Source: Bdellovibrionales bacterium GWA1_52_35
Lineage (GTDB): Bacteria; Bdellovibrionota; UBA1018
Length of the DNA stretch: 64,000 bases
Reading direction: 5' to 3'
Assembly (NCBI GenBank): GCA_001769805.1
Contig: MEPO01000005.1
Span: 181,866 to 245,865 of the forward strand
Below are positions 9,680-19,175 of this stretch, in pieces (position 1 is the first letter of the stretch; the number at the start of each line of letters is the position of its first letter). Made by a program: the position numbers and the translations under genes. The notes under the pieces are model-generated. The model was given only the letters and a program-made list of their open reading frames with translations, was not told the origin of the DNA and ran no database searches.

Positions 9680-10717
9680 TTAAAATTGATTCAAAAAGCG
9701 AACGTCGCCCTGGAACATCAGACGCAAATCCGGAATGCCATAAAGAAGCATCGCGATCCGCTCGATTCCCAGACCGAAGGCGAAACCAGTCAGATTTTTT
9801 GACCGATAATCTTCACCATAACCGGCCACATCAAAAAGCCGCGGATGCACCATTCCGGCACCCAGGATCTCCAGCCAGCCGGAGCCTTTGCAGACACGGC
9901 AAGTGGGCGAAATCTTGGTTCGGCACTGAAAGCAGCTCACATCCACTTCCGCTCCGGGTTCCACGAACGGGAAATAACTCGGACGAAGCCGGATCTTGGC
10001 ATCTGCACCAAAGAGTTCCTGGGCAAAGAAAAGCAGCGTGCCTTTCAGATCACTCATTTTCACGTTTTGATCGACCCATAGGCCCTCAATCTGGTGAAAC
10101 ATCGGTGAATGAGTGGCGTCGCTGTCGCTGCGATAAACCGCTCCCGGACAGAGGATCCGAACAGGCCAGCTCTGCGCCCGCATCATCCGCATCTGAACGG
10201 AGGTCGTATGCGTCCGCAGAACCACTCCCGGTCCCATAAAGAACGTGTCCTGCATGTCGCGCGCAGGATGATCAGCAGGAATATTGGCCGCTTCGAAATT
10301 GAGATAGTCGGTCTCGACTTCTGGTCCGGTGACCACGTCAAAGCCGATTCGCGAGAAGACCTGAATGATCCGCTGGGTGGTCTGCGTGATCGGATGAAGG
10401 GCTCCGCGATGGGGAGTGCGTGCAGGCAGGGAAATATCGACCCGCTCCTGCGCGAGTTGAACATCCAAGGCAGCCTTGTCGAGCTGCGCCTTTCTCAGCT
10501 CGAGGGCTGCATCAATCTTGCGTTTCCATTCATTGGCAACCGCACCGATTTTCGGGCGCTCTTCGGCGGAAACTGCGCCCAGACTTTTCAGAACTTCGCT
10601 AAGTGCGCCTTTTTTGCCGAGAACAGAGATACGAACCTGCTCCAAGCGGTCGAGCGAAGCTGCCGTCTCCAGGTCTTTTAAAGCCTGAGAACCAATCGCA
10701 TCTAATTTTTCTATCAT
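9680..10717 (-). CDS. pheS: Phenylalanine-tRNA ligase alpha subunit
   Basis: 345 residues. An N-terminal coiled-coil tRNA-binding arm (residues 1-90) precedes the class II catalytic core. Motif 2 is seen around HTSVQMRMMRA, and motif 3 as GFAFGLGIERIAMLLYGI near residue 315. The stretch FQCRTKISPTCRVCKGSGWLEI has four cysteines (CxxC..CxxC pattern), a small zinc-like knuckle found in a subset of PheS proteins. The gene lies 13 bases after rplT and 17 before pheT, in the conserved infC-rpmI-rplT-pheS-pheT order. Confidence 0.96.
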   Translation of the reverse strand: MIEKLDAIGSQALKDLETAASLDRLEQVRISVLGKKGALSEVLKSLGAVSAEERPKIGAVANEWKRKIDAALELRKAQLDKAALDVQLAQERVDISLPARTPHRGALHPITQTTQRIIQVFSRIGFDVVTGPEVETDYLNFEAANIPADHPARDMQDTFFMGPGVVLRTHTTSVQMRMMRAQSWPVRILCPGAVYRSDSDATHSPMFHQIEGLWVDQNVKMSDLKGTLLFFAQELFGADAKIRLRPSYFPFVEPGAEVDVSCFQCRTKISPTCRVCKGSGWLEILGAGMVHPRLFDVAGYGEDYRSKNLTGFAFGLGIERIAMLLYGIPDLRLMFQGDVRFLNQF

Positions 10718-10730
10718 GGCCTAGAGCGTA

Positions 10731-11078
10731 CTACGCTTTGACCTGATTGACGATAGCTGAGAATGTTGCCGGATCCGCAATGGCGATATCCGCCAGGATT
10801 TTGCGATCCAGGTTCACCATCGCTTTTTTCAAATTTGCGATCAGTTTGCTGTAGCTCAGCTCGTTATTATTGGCAGCGGCCGAAAGGCGCGCAATCCAGA
10901 GCTGGCGGAAATCCCGCTTCTTCGCTCGACGATCACGGAAGGCGTAAATGAACGCACGGTCCACTGCTTCAGCAGTGCGTTTATATTTATTTTTGCGACC
11001 AAGTACAAAGCCTGAGGCTCTGTCCAGAACTTTATTATGACGGCGGCGGCGTTTAAAACCACGTTTTGCGCGAGGCAT
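10731..11078 (-). CDS. rplT: Large ribosomal subunit protein bL20
   Basis: 115 residues, basic N-terminal extension (RAKRGFKRRRRHNKVL) followed by a helical globular domain with the usual DRRAKKRDFRQLWIARLSAAA. bL20 binds 23S rRNA early in 50S assembly and in several bacteria represses its own operon by binding the rpmI-rplT leader. The gene sits between rpmI and pheS as in many bacteria. I did not find a recognisable mimic of its rRNA site in the 70-base spacer. Confidence 0.97.
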   Translation of the reverse strand: MPRAKRGFKRRRRHNKVLDRASGFVLGRKNKYKRTAEAVDRAFIYAFRDRRAKKRDFRQLWIARLSAAANNNELSYSKLIANLKKAMVNLDRKILADIAIADPATFSAIVNQVKA

Positions 11079-11152
11079 GGGGACTCCTTTTTATTTATCA
11101 TCACAACGCTCGGCCAGTTGGCCCTCGCTGTGATTCTAATCCTTTGAAATTG

Positions 11153-11356
11153 TTAGCGCGTAGATCCGTTTGGTAAACATTTTTCGATGTGCTTTATATC
11201 ACCATCGAAAAGGTATCCACCGGAGCGAAGCGCAAGCTTGCGTTTGGAGGATTTATTACCCATGTTGTGGCGCTTACCGGCACGTTTGAACTTTATTTTG
11301 CCAGTGGCTGTAAAGCTAAAACGTTTCGCTGCTGCTTTTTTAGTCTTAATCTTCAT
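11153..11356 (-). CDS. rpmI: Large ribosomal subunit protein bL35
   Basis: 67 residues, highly basic, with the family signature KIKTKKAAAKRF and GKRHNMGNKSSKRKLALR. It is a late 50S assembly protein. Located between infC (87 bases upstream) and rplT (74 bases downstream), the classic infC operon order. Confidence 0.96.
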   Translation of the reverse strand: MKIKTKKAAAKRFSFTATGKIKFKRAGKRHNMGNKSSKRKLALRSGGYLFDGDIKHIEKCLPNGSTR

Positions 11357-11443
11357 CTTGTTATCCTTGGCAATCCATCAAAACCGAATATTACGTAAGG
11401 GAGCAACCTACTTCAAAAAGCCCAGACCCGTCAAGGGGATAGG

Positions 11444-12112
11444 TTATTTCTTTTCGTTGATAATGATTGCTGCCTTGGGAGCCGGCTTTTTGCCTGATGA
11501 AGCAGGCGCCAGGACCATGATCAGCTTCTTGCCTTCAAGCTTAGGGGGCGCCTCGACAATGGCGATGTCCTTCACCTGCTCTTCGAGCTGTCTCATCATC
11601 TTGAAACCCTGTTCCACGTAGGTGATCTCACGACCGCGGAACATGATAGAAATTTTCGCCTTATCCCCGTCTTCCAGGAAGGTACGCACGTTTTTGAATT
11701 TGTAATCCAGATCATGTTCTTCCGTCTGTGGACGGAGTTGGATTTCTTTCACTTTAATTACGGTCTGCTTCTTTTTGGCAATATGTTCTTTTTTCTTTTT
11801 CTCGTATTTGAACTTGCCGTAATCACAAATTTTACAAACAGGTGGCTGCGCATTGGGTGAAACCTCCATGAGGTCCAACCCACGGTCTCGCGCCATTTGG
11901 AGCGCTTCACGGGTGGAAACAACGCCGACCTGTCCGCCGTTCTCGTCAATCAGACGAACTTCGGGAACACGAATTCGCTCGTTGATACGATGCTCGTCTT
12001 TGTTTTGGTTTGGAATCGGGCCGCGCGAAAATCTCGGACGAGGAGGAAATGAGGGGCCTGATGGACCTGATGGACCGGATGGACTCGAGGGACTGGAAGG
12101 TATAAATGCCAT
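11444..12112 (-). CDS. infC: Translation initiation factor IF-3
   Basis: 222 residues. The N-domain starts near residue 40 (HRINERIRVPEVRLIDENG), followed by a Lys-rich linker helix (KFKYEKKKKEHIAKKKQ) and the C-domain that binds the 30S platform (KIRLRPQT-like IQLRPQTEEHDLDYKFKNVRTFLEDGDK). Upstream of the conserved N-domain is an unusual extension of about 38 residues, with Ser-Pro-Ser and Gly-Pro-Ser repeats and encoded by a near-tandem 9-base repeat. An ATG opens that extension, whereas many infC genes use AUU. Whether the extension is translated is not certain because the ribosome site is weak. Confidence 0.93.
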   Translation of the reverse strand: MAFIPSSPSSPSGPSGPSGPSFPPRPRFSRGPIPNQNKDEHRINERIRVPEVRLIDENGGQVGVVSTREALQMARDRGLDLMEVSPNAQPPVCKICDYGKFKYEKKKKEHIAKKKQTVIKVKEIQLRPQTEEHDLDYKFKNVRTFLEDGDKAKISIMFRGREITYVEQGFKMMRQLEEQVKDIAIVEAPPKLEGKKLIMVLAPASSGKKPAPKAAIIINEKK

Positions 12113-12206
12113 TCTTTCGTGTGTTTCTTAAAAAGAATCTCCTTTTCACGTTAAGAATTACCGAACGACGGCATCGGTGTCAAGGCTGAGGAGAGATTAA
12201 TAAAAA

Positions 12207-12236
12207 AGCCCGAACCTCTCGGTTCGAGCCTTTTTG
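12207..12236 (-). terminator. Intrinsic terminator after the Lys-rich coiled-coil gene
   Basis: On the minus strand a 9-10 bp stem (GGCTCGAACC paired with GGTTCGGGCT, one G-U) with a four-base GAGA loop is followed by TTTTTTATT. It lies ~50 bases after the stop of the 12287 gene and before infC, separating the two transcription units. A T-run also follows on the plus strand, so it may act in both directions. Confidence 0.75.
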
Positions 12237-12286
12237 CAATACCATTGCTGACTGCAATTACTCAATCAGGCGAAAAGCCCTCGGGC

Positions 12287-12793
12287 CTACGTAGCCGCTT
12301 GGGCCGCCGTGCGAGAGGACGGCCTCTTTTTAGGGGCTGAGCGTTTTGCCTGAGTCGTCTGGGTTTTGGCTTTTCCCGCCGTTTTGGTGCGCATCTTGGC
12401 CTGAGTTTTGGTTCCGGCACTCTTCCGGGTTTTGGTGCTTGAACGAAGGACCTTTCCCTTCGAAAGATTATTGTTTTTGATCTGGGTCATTAAGTTTTGG
12501 AACTCTTTGCGCTGGTTTTTTAGGAAATTCTTGAACTTCTTGACTTCACCGGGGATTTGCTTCTGAAAGCGATCCATTTCACGGCGCTCGGCTTCCAGGA
12601 ACTGACGTAACTTGGAAACGTCTTCTGCAAACAGTTTCTTCACTTCCATTCCCTGTTGCTCAGCATACTTGCGAGCTTCATCCATCCAATCCTGGTTTTG
12701 AATGAGTTGGTTGATCTTGGCCTGCGCGGACTTTACCTGCTCGACCACTTTCTTCAATTCCCCGTTCATCAATTTCATCATTTTTGCCCTCAT
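12287..12793 (-). CDS. Coiled-coil protein with histone-H1-like basic tail
   Basis: 168 residues, family not recognised. The first ~105 residues are predicted helical and coiled (QVKSAQAKINQLIQNQDW, LRQFLEAERREMDRFQKQI). The last ~60 residues are almost only K, R, T, A, S, P and Q (KTRKSAGTKTQAKMRTKTAG and onwards), like bacterial histone-H1-like proteins and phasin tails. A DNA- or polyanion-binding structural role is a guess. Several in-frame ATGs exist at the start (MRAKMMKLMNGE), and the first true start may be at 12778 or 12769. It is followed by its own terminator. Confidence 0.6.
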   Translation of the reverse strand: MRAKMMKLMNGELKKVVEQVKSAQAKINQLIQNQDWMDEARKYAEQQGMEVKKLFAEDVSKLRQFLEAERREMDRFQKQIPGEVKKFKNFLKNQRKEFQNLMTQIKNNNLSKGKVLRSSTKTRKSAGTKTQAKMRTKTAGKAKTQTTQAKRSAPKKRPSSRTAAQAAT

Positions 12794-12918
12794 TAAAATT
12801 TACGACCTACCCTTTCGCCACCTTACACAAACCATGCCCTGCATTGAGCCCTGACCGTAATGCGGTGTATCACGGCAAAAACCCCGGGTAAAGACCCATT
12901 TCCCGAGCCCAGACTGTC

Positions 12919-14598
12919 TCAGATCTTCCAAGTCTTCGCGATGGGATAACGGCGTCCCAATCCAAAAGCCTTGGGACTGACCTTCAGAACCGGCGCTCCC
13001 TGACGTCGCTTGAATTCATTGATTTCGACCTTCCGGATGATCTCGGAACTGGCTGCTCCAAATTTCGCGATCACGTCTGAAACGGGAACTCTTTTTTCCA
13101 GATACTCCAGGAGCATTCCATCCAGCTGATCGTAGGGAGGCAGAGAATCCTGATCGGTCTGATTGGGACGGAGTTCGGCAGAAGGAGCTTTGGTGAGCAC
13201 CCTTTCCGGAATGGCGGAAATTCCGGTCTGAGGATTTTTCAGGTTCTTGTTGATGAACCGGGCCAGCTCGTAAACACGGGTTTTGTAGACATCCCCTATC
13301 GGGGCCAGCGCCCCGCACATGTCCCCGTACAAAGTACAGTAGCCTGTGGCAAGTTCCGACTTATTGCCCGTCGTGAGCACCAGCGAATTGAAGTGATTGG
13401 AAAGGGTCATCAGAATGAGCCCGCGCAGCCGCGACTGAAGATTCTCCTGCGCGATAGCCGCTAGCTGGCCCTGCCCGTCCACCAATTCGCGAGAAGCCAC
13501 TGAGTACATGAATTTGATGGGACGCACTTCAAACCGGATTCCCAGTATTTTGGCCATCTGTTCTGCGTCTTCCAGGCTATGCGGCGAGGAATACTGGCTC
13601 GGCATGGCCACCCCCAGAACGTTCTGGGGTCCTAAAGCCTGAGCCGCAAGCACCGCCACGACCGCGGAGTCGATCCCCCCACTCAGGCCGATGACAGCCG
13701 TTTTGAAGCCAGTCCTCGCAAAATACTCGCGAATACCCGTTAAAAGTGCGCGATAAAGCAACTCGATTTCAGGCGGCGATTCATCTTCCCGGCCTTCATC
13801 TGAGGGAGAATCCCAGAGTACTTCGCCTCCGCTGACTTCCAGAACACCGAACGAATTTTTGAAAAAAGGCAATCTGCCGGCAAGTTTTCCAGCGGAATTG
13901 AAAGCAAAGGACCCCCCGTCAAAAAGAATCTCGTCCGTGGCGCCGACCTGGTTCACATAAATCAGCGGGATTCCCAGCGCACGGGCAATGTCCGAATGGA
14001 GCTCTTCGCGTCTTTCGCGCTTTCCCCACTCAAAGGGACTGGCGGAGAGAGAAAGAAGCATGTCGGGTTTCAGATCCCGAAAGCAGTCGACCGGGTTTTT
14101 TTCATAAATCTGGCGCCCTAAATTGGGGTCATTCGCCCAAAGGTCCTCGCAAATCGCAGTCGCGATCTTCAGTCCATCACAGGTCCAGGTCTGAATGCTC
14201 CGGGCAGGTTCAAAATAGCGGGCTTCATCAAAAACGTCATAGGTCGGCAGCAGGGATTTGGCCTGACGGAAGACCCTTCTGCCATTCTCCAGGATCGTGA
14301 CGACGTTTTGCGCTGCGCGACCAAACTCGAAAGGTGAAGGAGAAACATGTCCGACAGCAAGAGCGCAGCCCTTACCCTTTGTGAGCAAGAGGAGCTCTTC
14401 AATCGCATTTTCGTTGCGGTCGAAAATCTCGGGCCGCTCCACCAAATCATGCGGAGGATAGCCGCAAACCGCCATCTCGGGCGTTAAAAGCAAACGGGCC
14501 TGCTTGGTGCAGGCCCGTTGATAGGCTTCTTTGATTTTTTTGACGTTCGCCTCAAAGGCCCCGACGACAGGATCAATCTGTGCGACGGCTATTTTCAA
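12919..14598 (-). CDS. nadE: Glutamine-dependent NAD+ synthetase
   Basis: 559 residues with two domains. The N-terminal nitrilase-type amidase (residues 1-250) has the Glu (LLTPEMAVCGYPP), Lys and Cys (ATAICEDLWANDP) triad that releases ammonia from glutamine. The C-terminal synthetase (residues ~285-559) has the PP-loop GLSGGIDSAVVAVLA and TTGNKSELATGYCTLYGD. It amidates deamido-NAD at the end of NAD synthesis; nadA for the same pathway lies at 22916. It ends 12 bases upstream of ndk on the same strand order (ndk is 5'). Confidence 0.95.
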   Translation of the reverse strand: MKIAVAQIDPVVGAFEANVKKIKEAYQRACTKQARLLLTPEMAVCGYPPHDLVERPEIFDRNENAIEELLLLTKGKGCALAVGHVSPSPFEFGRAAQNVVTILENGRRVFRQAKSLLPTYDVFDEARYFEPARSIQTWTCDGLKIATAICEDLWANDPNLGRQIYEKNPVDCFRDLKPDMLLSLSASPFEWGKRERREELHSDIARALGIPLIYVNQVGATDEILFDGGSFAFNSAGKLAGRLPFFKNSFGVLEVSGGEVLWDSPSDEGREDESPPEIELLYRALLTGIREYFARTGFKTAVIGLSGGIDSAVVAVLAAQALGPQNVLGVAMPSQYSSPHSLEDAEQMAKILGIRFEVRPIKFMYSVASRELVDGQGQLAAIAQENLQSRLRGLILMTLSNHFNSLVLTTGNKSELATGYCTLYGDMCGALAPIGDVYKTRVYELARFINKNLKNPQTGISAIPERVLTKAPSAELRPNQTDQDSLPPYDQLDGMLLEYLEKRVPVSDVIAKFGAASSEIIRKVEINEFKRRQGAPVLKVSPKAFGLGRRYPIAKTWKI

Positions 14599-14609
14599 GG
14601 CTCGAGTCC

Positions 14610-15038
14610 TCAGTAACGCTTGTAGAGTTCAGATTTTTCGAAAAAATAAGCCAGTTCCCGTTCTGCTGATTTCGGGCTGTCGGAACCATGAACGGCGTTG
14701 GCTTCCATGCTATCGGCAAAATCCTTGCGAATCGTGCCCGGAGCCGCTTTGGCGGGGTCGGTTGCGCCCATGATTTCGCGGTTCAGGAGAACTGCATTTT
14801 CACCTTCCAGGCACATCAGAAGCACGGGACCACTGGTCATGAACCGGATCAGGCTCTGAAAGAACGGCTTGGCCTGATGCTCGATGTAGAAACCTTCGGC
14901 TTTTTCACGCGAAAGATGCACAAATTTGGCAGCAGCGATTCTCAGCCCGCGTTTCTCGAAACGAGTGATGATCTCACCGATCACGTTCTTTTCGACGGCG
15001 TTCGGTTTGATGATTGAAAATGTCCGTTCATTAGCCAT
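14610..15038 (-). CDS. ndk: Nucleoside diphosphate kinase
   Basis: 142 residues of the standard bacterial fold. The catalytic His is in [20 protein letters not shown], and [13 protein letters not shown] opens the protein as usual. It balances NTP pools by ping-pong phosphotransfer through the His. Placement next to sucCD, which makes GTP or ATP by substrate-level phosphorylation, is a common association. Confidence 0.96.
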   Translation of the reverse strand: MANERTFSIIKPNAVEKNVIGEIITRFEKRGLRIAAAKFVHLSREKAEGFYIEHQAKPFFQSLIRFMTSGPVLLMCLEGENAVLLNREIMGATDPAKAAPGTIRKDFADSMEANAVHGSDSPKSAERELAYFFEKSELYKRY

Positions 15039-15110
15039 TTGTTTCCTCCAATTGTGATCGCAAGTTGTTAATCCTACTAACTTAAACTAAAAGCAAAAGC
15101 GAGCCCCTTA

Positions 15111-15986
15111 TTAGGCATGCTCCATCGCGGTTTTCAGCGTGGTCCCGAGATCAGCAGGGCTCCGGGCAATCCGGACGCCAGCGGCCTGGAGGGCCTGGAA
15201 TTTCTCTTCGGCCGTACCTTTTCCGCCTGAAATGATGGCTCCAGCATGGCCCATGCGCTTGCCCTTGGGAGCCGAAGCCCCGCAAATGAAACCCGCAACG
15301 GGTTTTCGGAATTCACGTTTGATGAAATCCGCAGCTTCCTCTTCTGCAGTCCCACCGATTTCCCCGATCATGATCACTCCATGAGTATCCGGGTCCTGAT
15401 TGAAGGCATCCAGAACATCAATAAAGTTCGTGCCGTTCAGCGGGTCACCGCCGATGCCGACACAGGTGCTCTGACCGATTCCAAGCTGCGTGAGCTGGTG
15501 AACCGCTTCATACGTGAGCGTACCCGAGCGGGACACGACACCGATTTTGCCCTGCATGTGGATGTGGCCGGGCATGATGCCGATCTTGCACTGGCCCGGG
15601 GTGATGATGCCCGGGCAGTTCGGGCCAATGAGGCGTGATTTGCCGCTGGCAACGTAGCGTTTCACGGCGAGCATGTCCTTTACTGGAATGCCTTCAGTGA
15701 TGCAGACGACGAGCGGAATTCCGGCATCGACCGCTTCACAGATCGCGTCAGCGGCGCCAGCGGGCGGAACGAAGATCATCGTCGCGTTTGCGCCAGTCTT
15801 CTTCACAGCTTCGCCTACAGTGTCGTAAACCGGGAAACCTTCAGCCATCTGGCCGCCGCGTCCCGGAGTCACGCCACCCACAACCTGAGTACCGTATTCC
15901 TTGCAGCCTTTCGCATGAAACATGCCCTGCGAGCCGGTAATGCCCTGAACCAGAAGTTTCGTATTCTTATCAACCCAAATTGCCAT
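15111..15986 (-). CDS. sucD: Succinyl-CoA synthetase alpha subunit
   Basis: 291 residues. The CoA-binding Rossmann domain is at the N-terminus ([30 protein letters not shown]). The phosphohistidine lies in [17 protein letters not shown] near residue 247. It works with SucC in the TCA cycle, making ATP or GTP. It follows sucC by 18 bases, and a ribosome site (AAGGAG) precedes the ATG. Confidence 0.96.
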   Translation of the reverse strand: MAIWVDKNTKLLVQGITGSQGMFHAKGCKEYGTQVVGGVTPGRGGQMAEGFPVYDTVGEAVKKTGANATMIFVPPAGAADAICEAVDAGIPLVVCITEGIPVKDMLAVKRYVASGKSRLIGPNCPGIITPGQCKIGIMPGHIHMQGKIGVVSRSGTLTYEAVHQLTQLGIGQSTCVGIGGDPLNGTNFIDVLDAFNQDPDTHGVIMIGEIGGTAEEEAADFIKREFRKPVAGFICGASAPKGKRMGHAGAIISGGKGTAEEKFQALQAAGVRIARSPADLGTTLKTAMEHA

Positions 15987-16004
15987 TTGAAATCTCCTTA
16001 TGCC

Positions 16005-17189
16005 TTATTTGGTGGCAGCGACGACTTTTTTTGCCGCGTCAGTGAGGCCATCAGCCGGAATGATCTTGAGGCCAGAAGTGGCCAGTATCTCTTTGCCTCT
16101 TTCGACGTTCGTGCCTTCGAGACGGACAACCAGAGGCACCTTGAGTGAGAGTTCCTTCGCGGCGGCAATGACGCCTTCCGCGATGACATCGCACTTCATG
16201 ATGCCGCCGAAGATATTCACCAGAATCGCCTTCACGTGCGGATCAGAGAGAATGATTTTGAAAGCATGGGAGACTTTCTCCTTGGAGGCGCTGCCGCCGA
16301 CATCAAGAAAGTTTGCGGGTTCGCCGCCATGCAGTTTGATGATGTCCATCGTGGACATGGCCAGGCCGGCGCCGTTCACAAGGCAGCCGATGTTTCCGTC
16401 GAGCGGGATGTAAGCCAGGTCATATTTGGAGGCTTCGATATCCGCAGCGCTCTCTTCCTGAAGATCGCGCATCTCGAAAATATCGGGATGGCGGAACAGG
16501 CCATTATCATCAAAGTTGATCTTGGCATCGAGACAGACAAGGTTCCCCTTCTTGGTCACGATCAGAGGATTGATCTCGACCTGGGAGCAATCGGACTGCA
16601 TGAAGGCCTTGTAAAGGTTACCGAAAAAGCCAACGGCTTCCTTCATCTGCTCAGCCGTCAGGGCGAGCCCCTGTGCGAGCTTGCGTCCGTGGAAGGGCTG
16701 ATACCCCAGAGTCGGGTCAACCGAGACTTTAATGATTTTTTCCGGATTTTTGGCGGCGACTTCTTCGATTTCCATGCCACCTTCGGTCGAGGCCATCATG
16801 ACGACGGAAGAAATGGCGCGGTCGATGACGATACCGAAATACAGTTCGCGCGCGATTTCAGAACCTTCTTCAATCCAGATCTTGTGGACCTTCTTGCCGC
16901 CTGCGCCGGTTTGCGGGGTCACGAGGGTCTTGGCCATGATTTCTGTCGCAGCCGCTTTCAACGAAGAAATGTCCTTGCAAACTCTGACGCCGCCGGCCTT
17001 GCCGCGTCCACCTGCATGAATCTGGGCCTTGACCACCCAGACAGAATTACCCTGGGCTTTGGCTAGATCCTGCGCGGCCTTTTCTGCACGCTCGCCGACT
17101 TGGGGGCCTTCTTCCACGAGGCGTCCTTCAGGCACTCTTACGCCGAATTTTTTCAAAAGTTGTTTGGCCTGATACTCATGAATGTTCAT
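16005..17189 (-). CDS. sucC: Succinyl-CoA synthetase beta subunit (ADP/GDP-forming)
   Basis: 394 residues: an ATP-grasp domain over the first ~240 residues ([31 protein letters not shown]) and a C-terminal CoA-ligase domain ([18 protein letters not shown]). Normal length and complete. First gene of sucC-sucD on the minus strand; the long hairpin at 17297-17373 separates it from mdh. Confidence 0.96.
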   Translation of the reverse strand: MNIHEYQAKQLLKKFGVRVPEGRLVEEGPQVGERAEKAAQDLAKAQGNSVWVVKAQIHAGGRGKAGGVRVCKDISSLKAAATEIMAKTLVTPQTGAGGKKVHKIWIEEGSEIARELYFGIVIDRAISSVVMMASTEGGMEIEEVAAKNPEKIIKVSVDPTLGYQPFHGRKLAQGLALTAEQMKEAVGFFGNLYKAFMQSDCSQVEINPLIVTKKGNLVCLDAKINFDDNGLFRHPDIFEMRDLQEESAADIEASKYDLAYIPLDGNIGCLVNGAGLAMSTMDIIKLHGGEPANFLDVGGSASKEKVSHAFKIILSDPHVKAILVNIFGGIMKCDVIAEGVIAAAKELSLKVPLVVRLEGTNVERGKEILATSGLKIIPADGLTDAAKKVVAATK

Positions 17190-17296
17190 TGGATCTCCTT
17201 AAAAAACTAAAATAGAAACTGATCTGTACTGGAGTTTAACCAGTAATTCTTTTAATGCCAGGCCGGCCTGCGGACAAGCAAAGAAACTGAGAAGAG

Positions 17297-17373
17297 AAGA
17301 GATTATAAGGGCCAGGCTGGTCAGCGCCCGATTCAAGGCGCGCCTGACCAGCCTGGCCCTTATAATCTCTTCG
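17297..17373 (-). terminator. Very long perfect hairpin between mdh and sucC
   Basis: Two 29-base arms that are perfect inverted repeats (one arm contains ATTATAAGGGCCAGGCTGG, the other its complement) flank a ~19-base centre holding a further CGCC/GGCG pair. It begins right after the mdh stop on the minus strand. No strong T-run follows (TTCTCAGTTTCTTT), so it may be a terminator of unusual length, an mRNA-stabilising 3' end, or a processing site that sets different sucCD and mdh levels. Arm positions are accurate to about one base. Confidence 0.6.
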
Positions 17374-17374
17374 C

Positions 17375-18367
17375 TTACTTCAGTAGCTCGGCAACGCCGG
17401 CCTTTTCTTCTTCAAGCTCCTTCAGCGTGACGGCAATCTTCTCTTTGGAGAAGGTATCCATCTCGAGCCCCTGGACGATTTTGTAGTCACCGTTTTCACA
17501 GGTGCACGGATAACCGAATACGGTATCCTTCGGAATGCCATAGGAGCCATCGGACGGAACGCCCATGGTCACCCACTCACCCTTCGTGCCCAGCACCCAG
17601 TCGTGCATGTGGTCGATGGCAGCATTGGCTGCACTGGCCGCCGAGGAAGCGCCACGGGCTTCAATGATGGCAGCGCCACGTTTGCCCACGGTAGGAAGAA
17701 AGATTTCCTTCACCCAGGTCTCGTCATTGATCAAGGTCCAGAGACTCTGGCCATTGGTCGTTGCGTTGCGGAAATCGGCATACATTGTCGGACTGTGATT
17801 CCCCCAAACAGCCATTTTCTTGATGGAACCGATCGGGATACTGGCTTTCGCCGCAAGCTGGGCCATCGCGCGATTCTGGTCCAGACGAAGCATGCCGTGG
17901 AAGTTTTTTGCTTTTACCCGGCCGTGCTTCATCGCGGTGGTCATGGCGATATAGGCGTTGGTATTGCACGGATTACCGACCACAAGAACCTTGACGGCGG
18001 GGTCAGCGTGCTTGCCGATGGCATCGCCCTGTACCGTGAAGATCTTGGCGTTTTCAGTCAGCAGGTCCTTGCGTTCCATGCCTTTGCTGCGGGGTTTGGC
18101 GCCGACGAGCAAGGCAACCTGGGCATCTTTGAACGCGACGTTCGGATCATCACTGGCGATCATTCCGGCAAGAAGCGGAAAAGCGCAATCCTGCAGTTCC
18201 ATCATCACACCCTTCAGCGCATTCTGAGCCGCAGGAAGTTCCAGAAGCTGGAGAATCACAGGCTGGTCTTTTCCGAGCATTTCGCCACTGGCGATGCGGA
18301 AAAGAAGAGCATAACCGATCTGACCGGCTGCGCCGGTGACTGCTACACGTACTGGATTCTTTGACAT
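17375..18367 (-). CDS. mdh: Malate dehydrogenase (type 2, cytosolic-like)
   Basis: 330 residues. The NAD-binding motif [21 protein letters not shown] and the long insert typical of the cytosolic/type 2 MDH group ([29 protein letters not shown]) are clear. Active-site residues are visible in [11 protein letters not shown] and [12 protein letters not shown] (catalytic His). It converts malate and oxaloacetate in the TCA cycle and is grouped with sucCD on the same strand. Confidence 0.95.
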   Translation of the reverse strand: MSKNPVRVAVTGAAGQIGYALLFRIASGEMLGKDQPVILQLLELPAAQNALKGVMMELQDCAFPLLAGMIASDDPNVAFKDAQVALLVGAKPRSKGMERKDLLTENAKIFTVQGDAIGKHADPAVKVLVVGNPCNTNAYIAMTTAMKHGRVKAKNFHGMLRLDQNRAMAQLAAKASIPIGSIKKMAVWGNHSPTMYADFRNATTNGQSLWTLINDETWVKEIFLPTVGKRGAAIIEARGASSAASAANAAIDHMHDWVLGTKGEWVTMGVPSDGSYGIPKDTVFGYPCTCENGDYKIVQGLEMDTFSKEKIAVTLKELEEEKAGVAELLK

Positions 18368-18474
18368 TCAAATGTCCTTTCTTGTTATTTTCTATTCAAA
18401 ACTTTTTCGGTTCGCCGGATCTTTAAGTTTTGATGGACACTTTATTCAATGATGCAGGTCTCGGCAACCAAAAC

Positions 18475-19170
18475 TCAGTGCCGCTCAACAGAATGAATAA
18501 TGACAGAGGAATGGTCGCGGTCGTTATGACTCAGGGCATTTAAGGTCAGGCGAAAAGTTGCAACCGATTCGATATCAAGTTCATCATGCGTGACGAGAAC
18601 CATCGGAACGGGCCAGAGGCGATGCATTTCGACCAATTCCCGACATAGAGTGGCCCTGAGTTCCCGGTCAAGAGCCGAGAAAGGCTCATCTAAAAGCAGG
18701 AGCCGGGGCTTCCAGATCAATGCCCGAACAAAGGCGACGCGCTGCCGTTCTCCTCCGGACAGAGTCTCGATTGAGGACTCTGCGTGTTTCAGTAAATCGA
18801 CTTTACTCAGCCATTCCAGAGCCTCTGCTCTGGCCAGTCCGCGCTTCACCTTACGAATCGTAAGGGGAAACGTGATATTTTCCATAACTGTCATTGAAGG
18901 GAAAAGCGCTTGATCCTGAAAAACCAACCCCACCCGTCGATTCCGGGCTGGAAGCTGGGTCAGTTCGTCTTTTCCAAGAAAAATCCGACCTTCATCAATG
19001 GATTCCAGACCAGCCAAAACTCTCAGAAGGGTGGTCTTGCCACTTCCGCTGCGCCCCACCAAGGCAGCGCGCTCGCCTTGCTGCACATAAAAGTCGGCCT
19101 GGAGAACAAAATCATCGATCCTCTTCTTCAGGCCCTCCACTTTCAGATCAGCCACCGGGACGATTTCCAC
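18475..19170 (-). CDS. thiQ: Thiamine-type ABC transporter ATPase ThiQ
   Basis: 231 residues with Walker A GRSGSGKTTLLRVLAG, the signature LSGGERQRVAFVRAL, Walker B RLLLLDEPFSAL and the switch His in VLVTHDELD. A GTG start at 19170 is used. The Q-loop is VFQDQALFPSMTVMENI. The assignment to thiamine (ThiQ) rests on thiB and thiP upstream in the same operon; ThiQ, FbpC and PotA ATPases cannot be told apart by motifs alone. A cyclophilin gene stands six bases upstream, between it and the permease. Confidence 0.8.
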   Translation of the reverse strand: MEIVPVADLKVEGLKKRIDDFVLQADFYVQQGERAALVGRSGSGKTTLLRVLAGLESIDEGRIFLGKDELTQLPARNRRVGLVFQDQALFPSMTVMENITFPLTIRKVKRGLARAEALEWLSKVDLLKHAESSIETLSGGERQRVAFVRALIWKPRLLLLDEPFSALDRELRATLCRELVEMHRLWPVPMVLVTHDELDIESVATFRLTLNALSHNDRDHSSVIIHSVERH

Positions 19171-19175
19171 GGTTC

